DNA of 64,000 bases from Hyaloperonospora brassicae (Eukaryota; Oomycota; Peronosporomycetes; Peronosporales; Peronosporaceae): contig CANTFL010000528.1 in NCBI GenBank assembly GCA_947650285.1, positions 1 to 64,000 on the forward strand. Reading direction: 5' to 3'. Shown here in pieces: positions 49,192 through 58,803 of the stretch; the first letter of the stretch is position 1; every line of letters begins with the position of its first letter. The notes beneath the pieces were generated by a model. The model ran no database searches and was not told the origin of the DNA. It saw nothing but the letters and a program-made list of their open reading frames with translations. Position numbers and translations under genes: made by a program.

Positions 49192-49282
49192 TGCTGTTCG
49201 CACTACTAGCAAATGTTTGACACATTTGCTAGCAGTGCGAACAGCAGTCTGTGGATGCTTGTCAAACACAAGCATCCACAGA
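49192..49282. repeat. Two adjacent hairpins with complementary loops
   Basis: Hairpin one, 49,192-49,246, has 25-base arms with a single mismatch around a TTGAC loop. Hairpin two, 49,248-49,282, has perfect 15-base arms around a CAAAC loop. Only one base separates them. The apical octamer GTTTGACA of the first is the exact reverse complement of TGTCAAAC at the apex of the second. No gene or U-tract is adjacent, so a simple terminator is unlikely. Confidence 0.75.
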
Positions 49283-49513
49283 TCAAAACAAAGGATTGAA
49301 CAGCAAACATGACCGAGATGCCAACAACAATAATTCTTCAGCGCTTTTGTTATGCGCGACACTTATAGTTTGTGTATCGTACCACGAGTAATAGTGGTGC
49401 TAGATACGTTTTGCTCGGTTGACGTTCCGTGAGGACGTCACGAGCGAGGACTTGTATGCACGTCATTGGATTCACATGTGATGCTACTTAAAGTATTCGC
49501 GTAGATCTTCGTT

Positions 49514-50110
49514 TCATGGCGTTTGTCCATCCGTCTCTGGGGGTGCAGCAGTCGACATCAACAGACGAGAAAGAAGCAACTCGAACAGCCGCGACCAAAA
49601 GGCGGCGGTGAAACGCGGGTCACGGTCTGATATAATCGTGGTCGGCATGCCATGATGACAAAATACAGTGTCCACGAAAAGCGTCGCCGTTTCTTCCGCA
49701 GTGATAAAAACGGGGACGGCAGCAAGATGCGCCATCTTGCTGATGCAATCGACAACCACGAGAATGCCGGTGCGCCCCTGCGCATCAGCTGGAAGGCCAA
49801 AAACAAAGTCCATGCTCACCGATCGCAAGGCTTCGATGGCGATGGGCAAGGGGTACAGCGGAGCTTGTGTCGAAGGAGCAGGTTTGACGCGTTGACATGT
49901 ATCGCACAAACGAATCCACTTACGCGGCCGCCAATGACGTTGAAAATGGACCGAAGGGCTGGCACCTCGCGCGCTCGGTACTCGGCACGTTCGAGTCAAT
50001 CGCTGATAAGCCTGTGCCTCAAGTGTCTCAAATTACTCGATTTACCCGGACCGTACGTCAAGGTCGATCGCTCACGTCGTCCTGCGTGCTTCTGATCATC
50101 GTGTGGACGA
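49514..50110 (-). pseudogene. Gypsy-type integrase fragment
   Basis: The frame 49,514-49,999 has LCDTCQRVKPAP (the CxxC half of the integrase zinc finger), SMDFVFGLPADAQGRTGILV (first catalytic aspartate) and TTIISDRDPRFTAAFW (second). It stops just after ETDGQTP, where functional Gypsy integrases continue with ERVNRxLE, so the third catalytic region is incomplete. Degraded upstream similarity extends to about 50,110. It lies 3' of the polymerase gene on the same strand. No LTR or reverse transcriptase was found nearby. Confidence 0.8.
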
Positions 50111-50321
50111 ATCGAAACCGTTTCGTCATCATGTAGCGATGTAGTCCACAATGAGATCAGAACTACGTCCAACTGAGGCTATCTCGTATCAATTGGCGGG
50201 GTCTGTGACCGTCGCGATTACCAGCGCAGCCTATCGCACAAGTTGTAAACATTTGGATCCATTAGCAGTCCCTCTTGCCGGCTGCAAAGGTCAGCGAGTG
50301 GAATGACCAGGACAATCTCGC

Positions 50322-53300
50322 TTATGCTGACGTAATGTTGCCATTTGTTATCAGCGGTGGCTGCACGGCCTCACGCCCCAGGCGCTGTACAGTCTCTAGA
50401 AGCCACTCAAAGTTATGTTGTTGCGCGACGCGGTTGAGCAGACGCAACGTCTCCAACAGCGATTCACGTACTCCAGGCAGTAACGCATACGTGCCTGAGC
50501 ATGGGCAATACTCGCGCATTTTGTGCTCAGCTGGCAAACGACACTTGCGGCAGTATAGATCCTGGAGTTGGTACGCCACCGACTGAGCCTGTACCGTCTC
50601 CACCAGTCGCATTTCAAACGCAGTCTTGTCGTACAACGCAAAGCAACGAGGACAGTGCCACGCAAACAAAGTATCCGAATCCTCCCTATTTTCGAGCTCT
50701 TCATTGTCTTCATCCGGGTGCGACGACGCACTACCCGTAAAGAGCTGCGGATCACGGCACAAATCAATCGACCGGCACAAGTTGCAGCACAGACAAATGA
50801 CGTCTTGTACCGTAAACGATAGCGACGGGTTGCGAAAATGAGTCTCATCGGAGAACTCGCTCTTGTGTAGCAACTTCAGCAGAGTGCGTCTCATCTTGCC
50901 AACTTGAGCTTCGACGCTTGGTTCCAGCAGGAATACTGCAGTTACAAACTTCACTAGCTCCAACGCGGGTGACTCCATTAGGAGATGCGACCCGGCAAAC
51001 ACTGGAAAGCTGTCTCGATCCATGTTGTATGTTAGAATTTCCGGAACCACACGCAGCAGTTTGTCTGAAAAATACGACGATACAAGCCGTTGGGAGTACT
51101 TGGCAAGTGGGCTACAGTGCGTCTCGTCCTCATCAATGAGCTGCTCATCAACGTCGTCAGCAGCGACAAGCTTGGCATCGGCACCGTTTGCTATCCGTCG
51201 ACGCTCGCGTAGCTGAAATTCAGCTCGCCGACGAATAAATTGACCTACCAAAATTAAGAAATACTCGTCCACGCCACGGGGCAAGTAGTTTGCAATGTTC
51301 CAATGTGACACGATCTCCAAAGTTCTCTCATCACTACTAGCCATACCATGATCGCTCTCTTCTTCGTGAGTCCCTTCCGGCCTCACGCTTTTTAGCATAA
51401 TGCAGCCGTAATTTTCCGCGTCCAGAAACAACAAATTCGAGAAATACTTCTTTGGAGTAAAATGAAGCACTTGAAACAGCTCGTTGGACAGTACGGTTTG
51501 CAAAATAAAATTAAGGGAGATCTGCGCGTCACGTTCCGTCTTTTTCTTTGTGCACACAATGATTTTGCTGAAGTCGGCATAGACGATCTGTGACCCCAGG
51601 CGACGAAACTCTGCAAGAAGCTGCAAGAACAGTTTTTCCATCAAGCGCTTCACCATTGCATGTAGCGCGGGGTCGAAGCTCAAAGAGTTTGGCGAACAGA
51701 GCCAGCGGTAAAACTGCTGCAGCACGTGATCGGCGAACTTGTTGCGGGTGGCCAGAAAGTCCTTGAACAGAGTTGTTACCATAACACGAAGCAGTCGGAA
51801 CGCTTCGTGACAATTCTGCTCGGCGTCACCTTCAGCGATAGCAGGGGTGGGACCTTCTGCCTTGGCAGATTCTCCCCCACCGTTGCCATCGAAATCAATC
51901 TCCATCTGATGGGCAACGCCCAGGCCTTCGATGCTATGGATCTGAGACGCAACGAGGATCGCATTGACGGCAAGGCCATCTAATTCCAGCTCGACGCATA
52001 CGTCGACAAATGACCCTTTCTCGCATACGACAGCAGACGTATCGACCTCGTGCTGGGAAACTGCATCGCTGTTTGTTAGCGATGACCCAAGCAGGGATTG
52101 ACTGAATAGCTGCTGGAATTGTTGCTCTTGCTCCTTGCCGCCAAGATCCGGCAAAGACGTTGATGAATGCCACCACAAATGTTTGTGCTTGGTCAAGATA
52201 CGAGAGTACAGCGTATCTAGTATAGCAATTGAGTGGTCTCCAGTAAAGTTGCCCGCAGGCAAATGTGCGTATCGTGCGCACTCTAGCACATCCAAAAAGT
52301 ATTGCGTCATTTCAAAACACCGGGTGATCAGCTTTTCTCCCATCAGCTTGCGCCACGTGAGTGCCGGGAACAGTGTGTCCTCTTCGTTCCAAGGAAGTAT
52401 AGCGATGGGGAAGCTGTGAAGGCCCTGCATTTTTTCACGTAAACGCTTGCTGGATGAAATGCATGTCTGTGCCACTACGATTGTCGGCTTCGAGGCAAGC
52501 TGCTTGTTTGAGGCCAGTCGTGCAAGGGCAACATTTACACCTGAAAAAGCTTCCTGCGTAGTCTTCACAACGTGCGTCTTGAATGAACAGCTCTGAATAG
52601 TAGCGGTGTCGCCTTCTTTTTGGGACTCGCGAAGCAATTGTTCGAAGAAATGGCTCAGACTCGAGCCTTGAGACTTGGCGTTGGAAAATGGGTCGACGTA
52701 CCAGACGATCGCGTCGCCCTCGCTCACACCATTCTTCAGAGTATCTTCCCTGACGTCATCATCGCCTTCTTTCAGCACGACCAGACCCAGGATAGCGCGT
52801 TTTTTCTGCTGAGCGAAGTAGAGCAGCACTCGTCGCATGAGCGAGCATGGCGACGGTGAGGCCTCTTTATCACTAGCAAACGAGCGTTGAGGTTCCAAGA
52901 GATAAGGCACCTGAGCCGTAGACTGGAATTGCAGGTCACCCAGCTCGTACTCTTGATTGTTACTGGAAGACATGTGCGGGTTGACGACCTTGGCTACACA
53001 GCCAAGCGCACAGACGGCGCGCGTCAAAGTTGATACTTGCAGCTCGTACACACCGTCTACATGCGGGTCACCAAGAATCTGGCCAATTTCCTTCTGGTAT
53101 TGTTGATACTGCCGCTCGCTCAGCGTCACCTCCAAAACCGATTGCGGCTTGGATGTACAGTGGGGCACGATACGAGATACACGTCTCGAACCCGGCAGCA
53201 AAGACAGCAAATACTCGTGATCTGCCTCTTTGCACGTAATGTAGAATACGCGAGGCATCTTCAGCGTAATGCGCTGCAGCATCTGCGAATGAGCAGTTAG

Positions 53301-56300
53301 AACCCAGCAAGTGAATAGCCCGCCTTGCTCTTGCTGTATCTCGACGATTTGCCAATACTCGCGCTGGAGCGCACTCGTTGCGTTGACAACGAAGTTTTCC
53401 ATGCCGACACCATTGCCCTTTGCTGCACGAGCATTCGTGGGCTCGATCTGAAAACGCTTGGTGCTATCACGACCACCATTCGACATGCCAAATCCCCCGA
53501 CACCGCCAAACTTTTGCATGCGTTCTTCACGCTCTCGTCTCCGCTTCCCAAGCATAGCCTTCCACATTTGTTTCCTATGTTTCAGCCAATCTGTAAATGG
53601 CACTTCTCCTAGTTTTACTGCCACCACAGACACGCCTTCCGCACTATGAGCATCGAGAGGTTGAATCGGAATGGTACTGTCGTCGTCGCGATCACTCCTT
53701 TTCTTCTTCCGTTGTAGCGGAAATGGTCTTCTCGATCGCAAAGGATCATTTCCTTTTTCCAGATCCTCCATATCGATCAACCGGGCAACATAGTCGCCAT
53801 CGCTAGTGCTCTTGACTGCAGCCTTGAAAAACTGTTTCATATTGCCCTGCTGATGCTTGGCATTCTTCTCGCGAACTTGTTTTCTCATCCAGTCTGGCAG
53901 CTCAATGCGAGGCACTGGATTCCTAACATTCTGGAACGCAGCTGGAAGCGAAATGATCTTTTGTACCGTCGACGCAAAACGCGTGCGGTAGTAGTCCCAG
54001 TCAAGGATCGAGCGAATATCAAAATCTTGCAGCTGGGGATCTTTCAACCATTTCCGCAGAAAATGCCGCCTCACAGCATCTTCCGTAGCAAAGATGGCGG
54101 TGGGAATAGCACGCTCGGTCACCTTTTCACCATACGGACGTGCAGCAATGATCATTTTACAATTTAAACCCTTATCTTTGACCATCTCTTCGCCCAAAAA
54201 CTCACCTAACCGCCGAGCGGTGGTAATCGATGTCGACTTCTGTCCTTCGTACTCATCCAGCTTGCCGGACATGCTTTTATTCTCAGTAATCAATGCCAAC
54301 AACTCACCATCATCCATCGATTTGCCTCGCGTATCGATCACGTCTAGCCATCGGTTCGCACACTTGGCGACGGATGCATAGCACTCTTCCAGGCTATCGC
54401 CGTCAAGAAAGCACTCGAACACCTGAGACTGGAACGCCTTAATCAGCTGGAGCTCACCACGTCGCTTGAGCTCAAAGCCCTTGAGTTCAGCAAGCGAATG
54501 GTCAAAGTTAAAAACTGCATAACGCTTTTTCAACAATCTTCCCTCTTCTGTAGAAGCAGGAATGACCATCGCTTTGTACGGGCCGTCTACTTCAAAAGTA
54601 ATAGAACACTCCTTGTGTGTGTTGTACTCTCCAGTAGCTGGGTCAAGCTCGTGATATTGCGGGTTCGTAAATTTGGCGTGCACATCTGCGTTCAGCATTA
54701 CACACGGATACGAGATGCTCTTAGACCCGCCATTTTTCAGCTTGAACACAAACGTTTCGGGAAACGACTTCGGGAGAATGGCCCATATACCATCGGTATC
54801 TAGCTCCAACGGACGTCCGATTCGATCCACCAGCTCACGAGCGCCGGTAATGATATTCGAGCCTGTGTGCGTCACGATACCGGCCATCTCCATCGAGTGC
54901 CACCGCGCCCCCTTGCGCATGACATAACCGTAAAATGAGTTTAAAATACACTTGTGTGCCAGTTGGAGAGAGTCGTACACAAGGCACTTATTTTGAGCAT
55001 CAATCTTCGCCAGGAGATCGTTCGCATCTGCGGCTTCGGACACTTTGTTTTTCCAGACCTTTGTCAGTCCCTTGTACTCGTAGCGACGATCTCGAAACGC
55101 GCGCACGGTGTTCACGTAAAACGGGTTTTCGCGCATGCAGACAGTCGCAGAGCGTTTTTGTTCTTCCGTCACTTTCGTCTTCTTGTACACACTAGAACAG
55201 TAACTCTTGAATCGCTGTTTCAGTAGCAGTTCTTGCTTATCAGCAGGAAGGTGAGCAAAGGGCACGGCAGACTCAGCACCATTCGCTTTCTCTGCTGTAC
55301 GTCCATTGACCGCACCTCCCTTCTTGTCGAGAGGAAAGTTTTCGTATTCGATTTGCGTTTTGATGGAATAGTATTCAGGTCGAGTGGCAGGGTAGAAATC
55401 GCCCCGCCATACCCAGTCCATTTCACGCTGACATGACAAATTCGTATCCTTGATAGCAGCACGGCCGCACTCAGTGTTGTACGCACACGCTGCGCAGTCC
55501 GCCTCGTTTACGATCGCACATGGTTGCAACCGGTTCGTCAGTATGATATTTGGGTACATGGCAGCTACGTCCAAATGATAGATCAGCGGATGTTCCTTCC
55601 GATTCGGTCGCTCGCGAAGTGCAACGAGACAATCGACAATGTTCTTTCTTACTTCTGCATAGTTGGCAACACGGTCAAGTGGGACGTTCATTTCGATCTC
55701 CAGAGAGAACCGGAGGTCACGATCAATGTTGTCGACCAATTGCTGAAATGCACTGGGTTCCAATTGAAAATCGTATAAGAAATCCGCACGAAACACACCC
55801 GACTCTAAACACTCCACGTGACCGCCAACGTATGTTTCGCTCTCCACAAGGTGTCCTTTGTAAAAAGTCTCTTCACGGGCCGAGCTTTGCTTATTCGGGC
55901 AAATGATGTTGCCTTGAAAAGCTTCAACCATTAGCAGTGCTTCGCAAAGCGTGCCAGATCCTTTTCGCAGTACATCTTCAGATCCCAGAGGGATGATCGT
56001 ACAAAGCGAGAACACGAATAAATGCACGTACTTATCATACAAGTAAAAAGTCGCGACAGCATCGGAGACCGAATACGACGCCATCTTCAGCGGCTCGTCA
56101 CGGGCCAAGGCAACCATATCTTCTGCGTCAACCTCCACTGGGTCGTACCCGAGCTTATACTTTGTCACGGCTTTCAGGCCTTGACTTCCCTGAGGCAAGT
56201 ACGAATCTCGTTTCACCCAGCAGAACGCGTCCATGTGCACACTGCAACGTCCACGGTACTCGCCGCTCCGCTCATCCAGCGATATGCCAATTTCATGCGC

Positions 56301-57620
56301 CATGTTGATACCATGCACTTGTGCCCGCGTTTCAATGAACGGCCAATCGAAAAAGTCGCCGTTATACGTCACGAAAATATGCGGCTGCTCTTCGACCACG
56401 TGCTCGAAGAACCGCTTCAGTAGTTGCTCCTCGTTCTCTTCGTTAAACACAATAAAAGGGCCAGGGTACGCTTCTCTAGGCGTGTACTCAAAGTCCTGAA
56501 TGTCTTCCGACACGAACTCGCGATTTACAATCAAATAGCCCTGTCTGTCAATCATGTACGAAATCATGTAAATCTGGTCGACTTGGGCATCAGGGAACTT
56601 CAACGGCGCCTTTGTACACTCGATGTCAAACGCACACACCACAGGTTCTGCTTTTTCCACCATATCCTTCTGCCGCCTCACATCTGACGGCGCATACGGA
56701 GCCGTCGGATCATAATTTACGAGGTACCACGCACCCACTCGAATGTCCAGATCAATGGCCACTCGCATAGCGTACGGCACGTCGTATTCTCTCAGCTCGA
56801 GCAACGAACTCTCGCTCTCATCAGCTGTTGAAACGCCATGAACAACTGCACCAGTCCCGTCTGCGCCAAAGAAACCCAAATCGTCCTCAGTCACGTGCTC
56901 GTTCGTCTGGCGGCCCTGCATCTCGTACGCCTGGCGCGCGTGCAGTCGCTCCTGGTTCCGCGCGACCAGCGGCGCGAGCTCGCGCTTGACCAGCATCAAG
57001 TCCGTCACAGTGGCAAAGCTGAGCTTGACGTAGAGCGCCTTTTTGTGGCCATGGAGATGGTCGGGCAGGTCGAGATCGGCGCGAAACACGCGCTCGGCTT
57101 TCACCACGAGCCCGTCAAAGCGCCGGAGACAGTACGCCAGCACCTCTTGCGACCGGTTTGTCTCGGGCCGGACGTACAAGTACGGGGCATAGACAATCCG
57201 CGTCTTGAACGCCTTGCCGTCTTGCTCGAGAAAGTACAGCTCGAGGCCACTGACTTCGTGCTTGCCGTCGAGCGGGTCGGCCAGCGTACAGGCGCGCAGG
57301 TTCAAGAGCCAGCCGAGCCTGGCGCGGTCCGCCTTTGGTACGTTGTCGTTGCTGCTGATGCTGCTGGCGGCCGTTTCCTTTTGCAGCGCTTGCTCTTGTT
57401 CCAGCAGCGCGGGCAGCAACTTGAAGCCAAACTTGCTGTCGAGCTCGTCGCCTTTCTGGAGCGCGTACGCCTTCGCTTCGGTCATGCCGCGGCCGGGACG
57501 CGTGCGGACGGCATTGGCGCGTGCGCCTTGCGAGCTGCGCGCCCAGGCCGAGCCACCGCCGCGACTGTACGGATTGCGCGCGTTGCTTCGGCCGTTTGAT
57601 TGGTTTCCGATGGCCACCAT
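50322..57620 (-). CDS. POLE: DNA polymerase epsilon catalytic subunit
   Basis: Leading-strand replicase of the nucleus, 2,432 residues and intronless, close to the usual 2,200-2,300 plus an N-terminal extension. Exonuclease motifs: FDIECTKAPLKFPDAQ (D332, E334), YNGDFFDWPF (about 419-428) and YSVSDAVATFYLYD (about 516-529). Polymerase motifs: DVAAMYPNIILTNRLQP (from D684), a motif B region with NSFYGYVMRKGARW, and ELDTDGIW (D941, D943). An ADCAAC cluster at about 708-712 fits the iron-sulfur site specific to this enzyme. The inactive second polymerase half follows. The C-terminus has two cysteine clusters (CLCCNLCRSIDLC, then CPRC...CRKC...CPC) that bind the partner subunit. The first ATG at 57,620 lies in a Gly/Arg/Ser-rich, poorly conserved N-terminus, so a downstream start (for example Met46) is possible. 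Confidence 0.97.
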   Translation of the reverse strand: MVAIGNQSNGRSNARNPYSRGGGSAWARSSQGARANAVRTRPGRGMTEAKAYALQKGDELDSKFGFKLLPALLEQEQALQKETAASSISSNDNVPKADRARLGWLLNLRACTLADPLDGKHEVSGLELYFLEQDGKAFKTRIVYAPYLYVRPETNRSQEVLAYCLRRFDGLVVKAERVFRADLDLPDHLHGHKKALYVKLSFATVTDLMLVKRELAPLVARNQERLHARQAYEMQGRQTNEHVTEDDLGFFGADGTGAVVHGVSTADESESSLLELREYDVPYAMRVAIDLDIRVGAWYLVNYDPTAPYAPSDVRRQKDMVEKAEPVVCAFDIECTKAPLKFPDAQVDQIYMISYMIDRQGYLIVNREFVSEDIQDFEYTPREAYPGPFIVFNEENEEQLLKRFFEHVVEEQPHIFVTYNGDFFDWPFIETRAQVHGINMAHEIGISLDERSGEYRGRCSVHMDAFCWVKRDSYLPQGSQGLKAVTKYKLGYDPVEVDAEDMVALARDEPLKMASYSVSDAVATFYLYDKYVHLFVFSLCTIIPLGSEDVLRKGSGTLCEALLMVEAFQGNIICPNKQSSAREETFYKGHLVESETYVGGHVECLESGVFRADFLYDFQLEPSAFQQLVDNIDRDLRFSLEIEMNVPLDRVANYAEVRKNIVDCLVALRERPNRKEHPLIYHLDVAAMYPNIILTNRLQPCAIVNEADCAACAYNTECGRAAIKDTNLSCQREMDWVWRGDFYPATRPEYYSIKTQIEYENFPLDKKGGAVNGRTAEKANGAESAVPFAHLPADKQELLLKQRFKSYCSSVYKKTKVTEEQKRSATVCMRENPFYVNTVRAFRDRRYEYKGLTKVWKNKVSEAADANDLLAKIDAQNKCLVYDSLQLAHKCILNSFYGYVMRKGARWHSMEMAGIVTHTGSNIITGARELVDRIGRPLELDTDGIWAILPKSFPETFVFKLKNGGSKSISYPCVMLNADVHAKFTNPQYHELDPATGEYNTHKECSITFEVDGPYKAMVIPASTEEGRLLKKRYAVFNFDHSLAELKGFELKRRGELQLIKAFQSQVFECFLDGDSLEECYASVAKCANRWLDVIDTRGKSMDDGELLALITENKSMSGKLDEYEGQKSTSITTARRLGEFLGEEMVKDKGLNCKMIIAARPYGEKVTERAIPTAIFATEDAVRRHFLRKWLKDPQLQDFDIRSILDWDYYRTRFASTVQKIISLPAAFQNVRNPVPRIELPDWMRKQVREKNAKHQQGNMKQFFKAAVKSTSDGDYVARLIDMEDLEKGNDPLRSRRPFPLQRKKKRSDRDDDSTIPIQPLDAHSAEGVSVVAVKLGEVPFTDWLKHRKQMWKAMLGKRRREREERMQKFGGVGGFGMSNGGRDSTKRFQIEPTNARAAKGNGVGMENFVVNATSALQREYWQIVEIQQEQGGLFTCWVLTAHSQMLQRITLKMPRVFYITCKEADHEYLLSLLPGSRRVSRIVPHCTSKPQSVLEVTLSERQYQQYQKEIGQILGDPHVDGVYELQVSTLTRAVCALGCVAKVVNPHMSSSNNQEYELGDLQFQSTAQVPYLLEPQRSFASDKEASPSPCSLMRRVLLYFAQQKKRAILGLVVLKEGDDDVREDTLKNGVSEGDAIVWYVDPFSNAKSQGSSLSHFFEQLLRESQKEGDTATIQSCSFKTHVVKTTQEAFSGVNVALARLASNKQLASKPTIVVAQTCISSSKRLREKMQGLHSFPIAILPWNEEDTLFPALTWRKLMGEKLITRCFEMTQYFLDVLECARYAHLPAGNFTGDHSIAILDTLYSRILTKHKHLWWHSSTSLPDLGGKEQEQQFQQLFSQSLLGSSLTNSDAVSQHEVDTSAVVCEKGSFVDVCVELELDGLAVNAILVASQIHSIEGLGVAHQMEIDFDGNGGGESAKAEGPTPAIAEGDAEQNCHEAFRLLRVMVTTLFKDFLATRNKFADHVLQQFYRWLCSPNSLSFDPALHAMVKRLMEKLFLQLLAEFRRLGSQIVYADFSKIIVCTKKKTERDAQISLNFILQTVLSNELFQVLHFTPKKYFSNLLFLDAENYGCIMLKSVRPEGTHEEESDHGMASSDERTLEIVSHWNIANYLPRGVDEYFLILVGQFIRRRAEFQLRERRRIANGADAKLVAADDVDEQLIDEDETHCSPLAKYSQRLVSSYFSDKLLRVVPEILTYNMDRDSFPVFAGSHLLMESPALELVKFVTAVFLLEPSVEAQVGKMRRTLLKLLHKSEFSDETHFRNPSLSFTVQDVICLCCNLCRSIDLCRDPQLFTGSASSHPDEDNEELENREDSDTLFAWHCPRCFALYDKTAFEMRLVETVQAQSVAYQLQDLYCRKCRLPAEHKMREYCPCSGTYALLPGVRESLLETLRLLNRVAQQHNFEWLLETVQRLGREAVQPPLITNGNITSA

Positions 57621-57868
57621 CAGTGCGGAATGGCTTGCCGCGCTGGGTGAAGTGCTGTGGTGTTACTTCAGCGTCGTCGCTACTTTGCATACGTATACCA
57701 TCGGACTACTTTTACTCCACCTGTCGAACGACATAGCCGTGCAAGTGGCACAATGCGGCACGTTTTTCCCACCTACATACCGCGGATTAGGCGAAAATCA
57801 GACCCATTCTTAGCTAAAGGTCATTATGTTTACTTTTACGAAACAACGTTGACCCCGATCGACTCACT
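57621..57868. other. Gap between the peroxiredoxin and polymerase genes
   Basis: 248 bp between two minus-strand genes. It must contain the end of the peroxiredoxin transcript and the promoter of the polymerase gene. I do not see a distinct core promoter motif. Confidence 0.5.
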
Positions 57869-58501
57869 TTACGCGGCAACTTTGCGCTTCTTCAGTGGCT
57901 CTTCCAGCGACTCAAAGTACTGCAGCGACTCCTTCGGGCCCGCCGTCATGGCCTTGCTGCCCTTCTTCCAGTTCGCCGGACACACGTCGCCGTGCTCCTC
58001 GTGAAACTGAAACGCTTCGAGCAGCCGCAGCACTTCGTCCACGTTGCGACCAATCGGCAGGTCGTTGATGGTAATTTGCCGCAAAATGCCCTCCTTGTCA
58101 ATGATAAAGAGACCGCGGAACGCCACGCCCACTTCATCGCCGTCCTCGACGGTCACGTGGTACTTCATGCACAGCTCCTTCGTCACGTCTGCCACGAGCG
58201 GAATGTGCATCTCACCCAGCCCGCCCTTCTTCCGCGGCGTGTTGATCCACGCCAAGTGCGTGAACTTCGAGTCAATCGACGCGCCGATGACCTGCGTATT
58301 GAGCTTTTCAAACTCCTCGACGCGGTCGCTGAACGCGCAGATCTCGGTCGGGCACACAAAGGTAAAGTCCATGGGGTAGAAGAACAGCACGACGTACTTG
58401 CCTCGGTAGTCGGCCAGCGAGATCTTCGTGAACTTGCCATCGACCACCGCGTCGGCCGTGAACGCGGGCGCAGGCTTCCGGATCGTCAAGCTTCCAGTCA
58501 T
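57869..58501 (-). CDS. Typical 2-Cys peroxiredoxin
   Basis: A thiol peroxidase that reduces hydrogen peroxide and alkyl hydroperoxides, usually recycled by thioredoxin. The protein has 210 residues, a normal length. The peroxidatic cysteine is C50 in DFTFVCPTE; the resolving cysteine is C174 in HGDVCPANW. The family's active-site Pro and Thr are visible (YPMDFT). The GGLG (93-96) and C-terminal YF (195-196) motifs are both present. These are known to make eukaryotic enzymes prone to over-oxidation and suit them to peroxide signalling. The end KKRKVAA resembles a basic nuclear localisation signal, but this is only a guess. There is no signal or transit peptide, so it is probably cytosolic and/or nuclear. 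The gene is divergent from the BSD gene. Confidence 0.96.
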   Translation of the reverse strand: MTGSLTIRKPAPAFTADAVVDGKFTKISLADYRGKYVVLFFYPMDFTFVCPTEICAFSDRVEEFEKLNTQVIGASIDSKFTHLAWINTPRKKGGLGEMHIPLVADVTKELCMKYHVTVEDGDEVGVAFRGLFIIDKEGILRQITINDLPIGRNVDEVLRLLEAFQFHEEHGDVCPANWKKGSKAMTAGPKESLQYFESLEEPLKKRKVAA

Positions 58502-58803
58502 TTCCGATCAATTGCAAAATAAGGAAGAGCTCTTGTCGAGACCGATATGCGCTGTGTCCCCCACTCGAGTGTCGCTTTCCGTCTGACACGTAAAGTACGT
58601 TTGACCCAGACCCATTTTTCCGTACGTTTGTGCGTAAAAAACAAAGAAAAAACGGTAAATTACGGGGCCCGGCGACGGCGGCTGCATTTTTTCTTCCGAG
58701 TGTGTTCTTAGCAGGAGCCAAAACAAAAAGTGGCGCAGACGTCGCCTTCGTTTGGTCTTCTGGTGCGCTGTTTGCTTATCTGCAGGTAACACCCCCTCAC
58801 AGT
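58502..58803. promoter_or_regulatory. Divergent promoter region between peroxiredoxin and BSD genes
   Basis: A 302-bp gap shared by two divergently transcribed genes. On the plus strand, CCCATTTTTCCG at about 58,611-58,622 resembles the oomycete initiator core (TCATTTTTCC-like), about 190 bp before the BSD start codon. No TATA box is evident. The upstream in-frame ATG at 58,630 would add 58 residues of unusual composition, so I treat it as leader. Confidence 0.4.

Noticed and set aside
56838..57599. 253-codon plus-strand frame antisense to POLE
   Set aside because: Long because of biased GC-rich codons on the opposite strand; no recognisable protein.
57205..57813. 202-codon plus-strand frame across the POLE start
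   Set aside because: Mostly antisense to the GC-rich POLE N-terminus; no domain. A shadow frame.
57992..58522. 176-codon plus-strand frame over the peroxiredoxin
   Set aside because: Antisense shadow of a clear peroxiredoxin.
58630..58803. Upstream in-frame extension of the BSD protein from the ATG at 58,630
   Set aside because: The extra 58 residues have a composition unlike the family. They would start close to the peroxiredoxin start, and the MSFSSFYS start fits the conserved N-terminal helix better.
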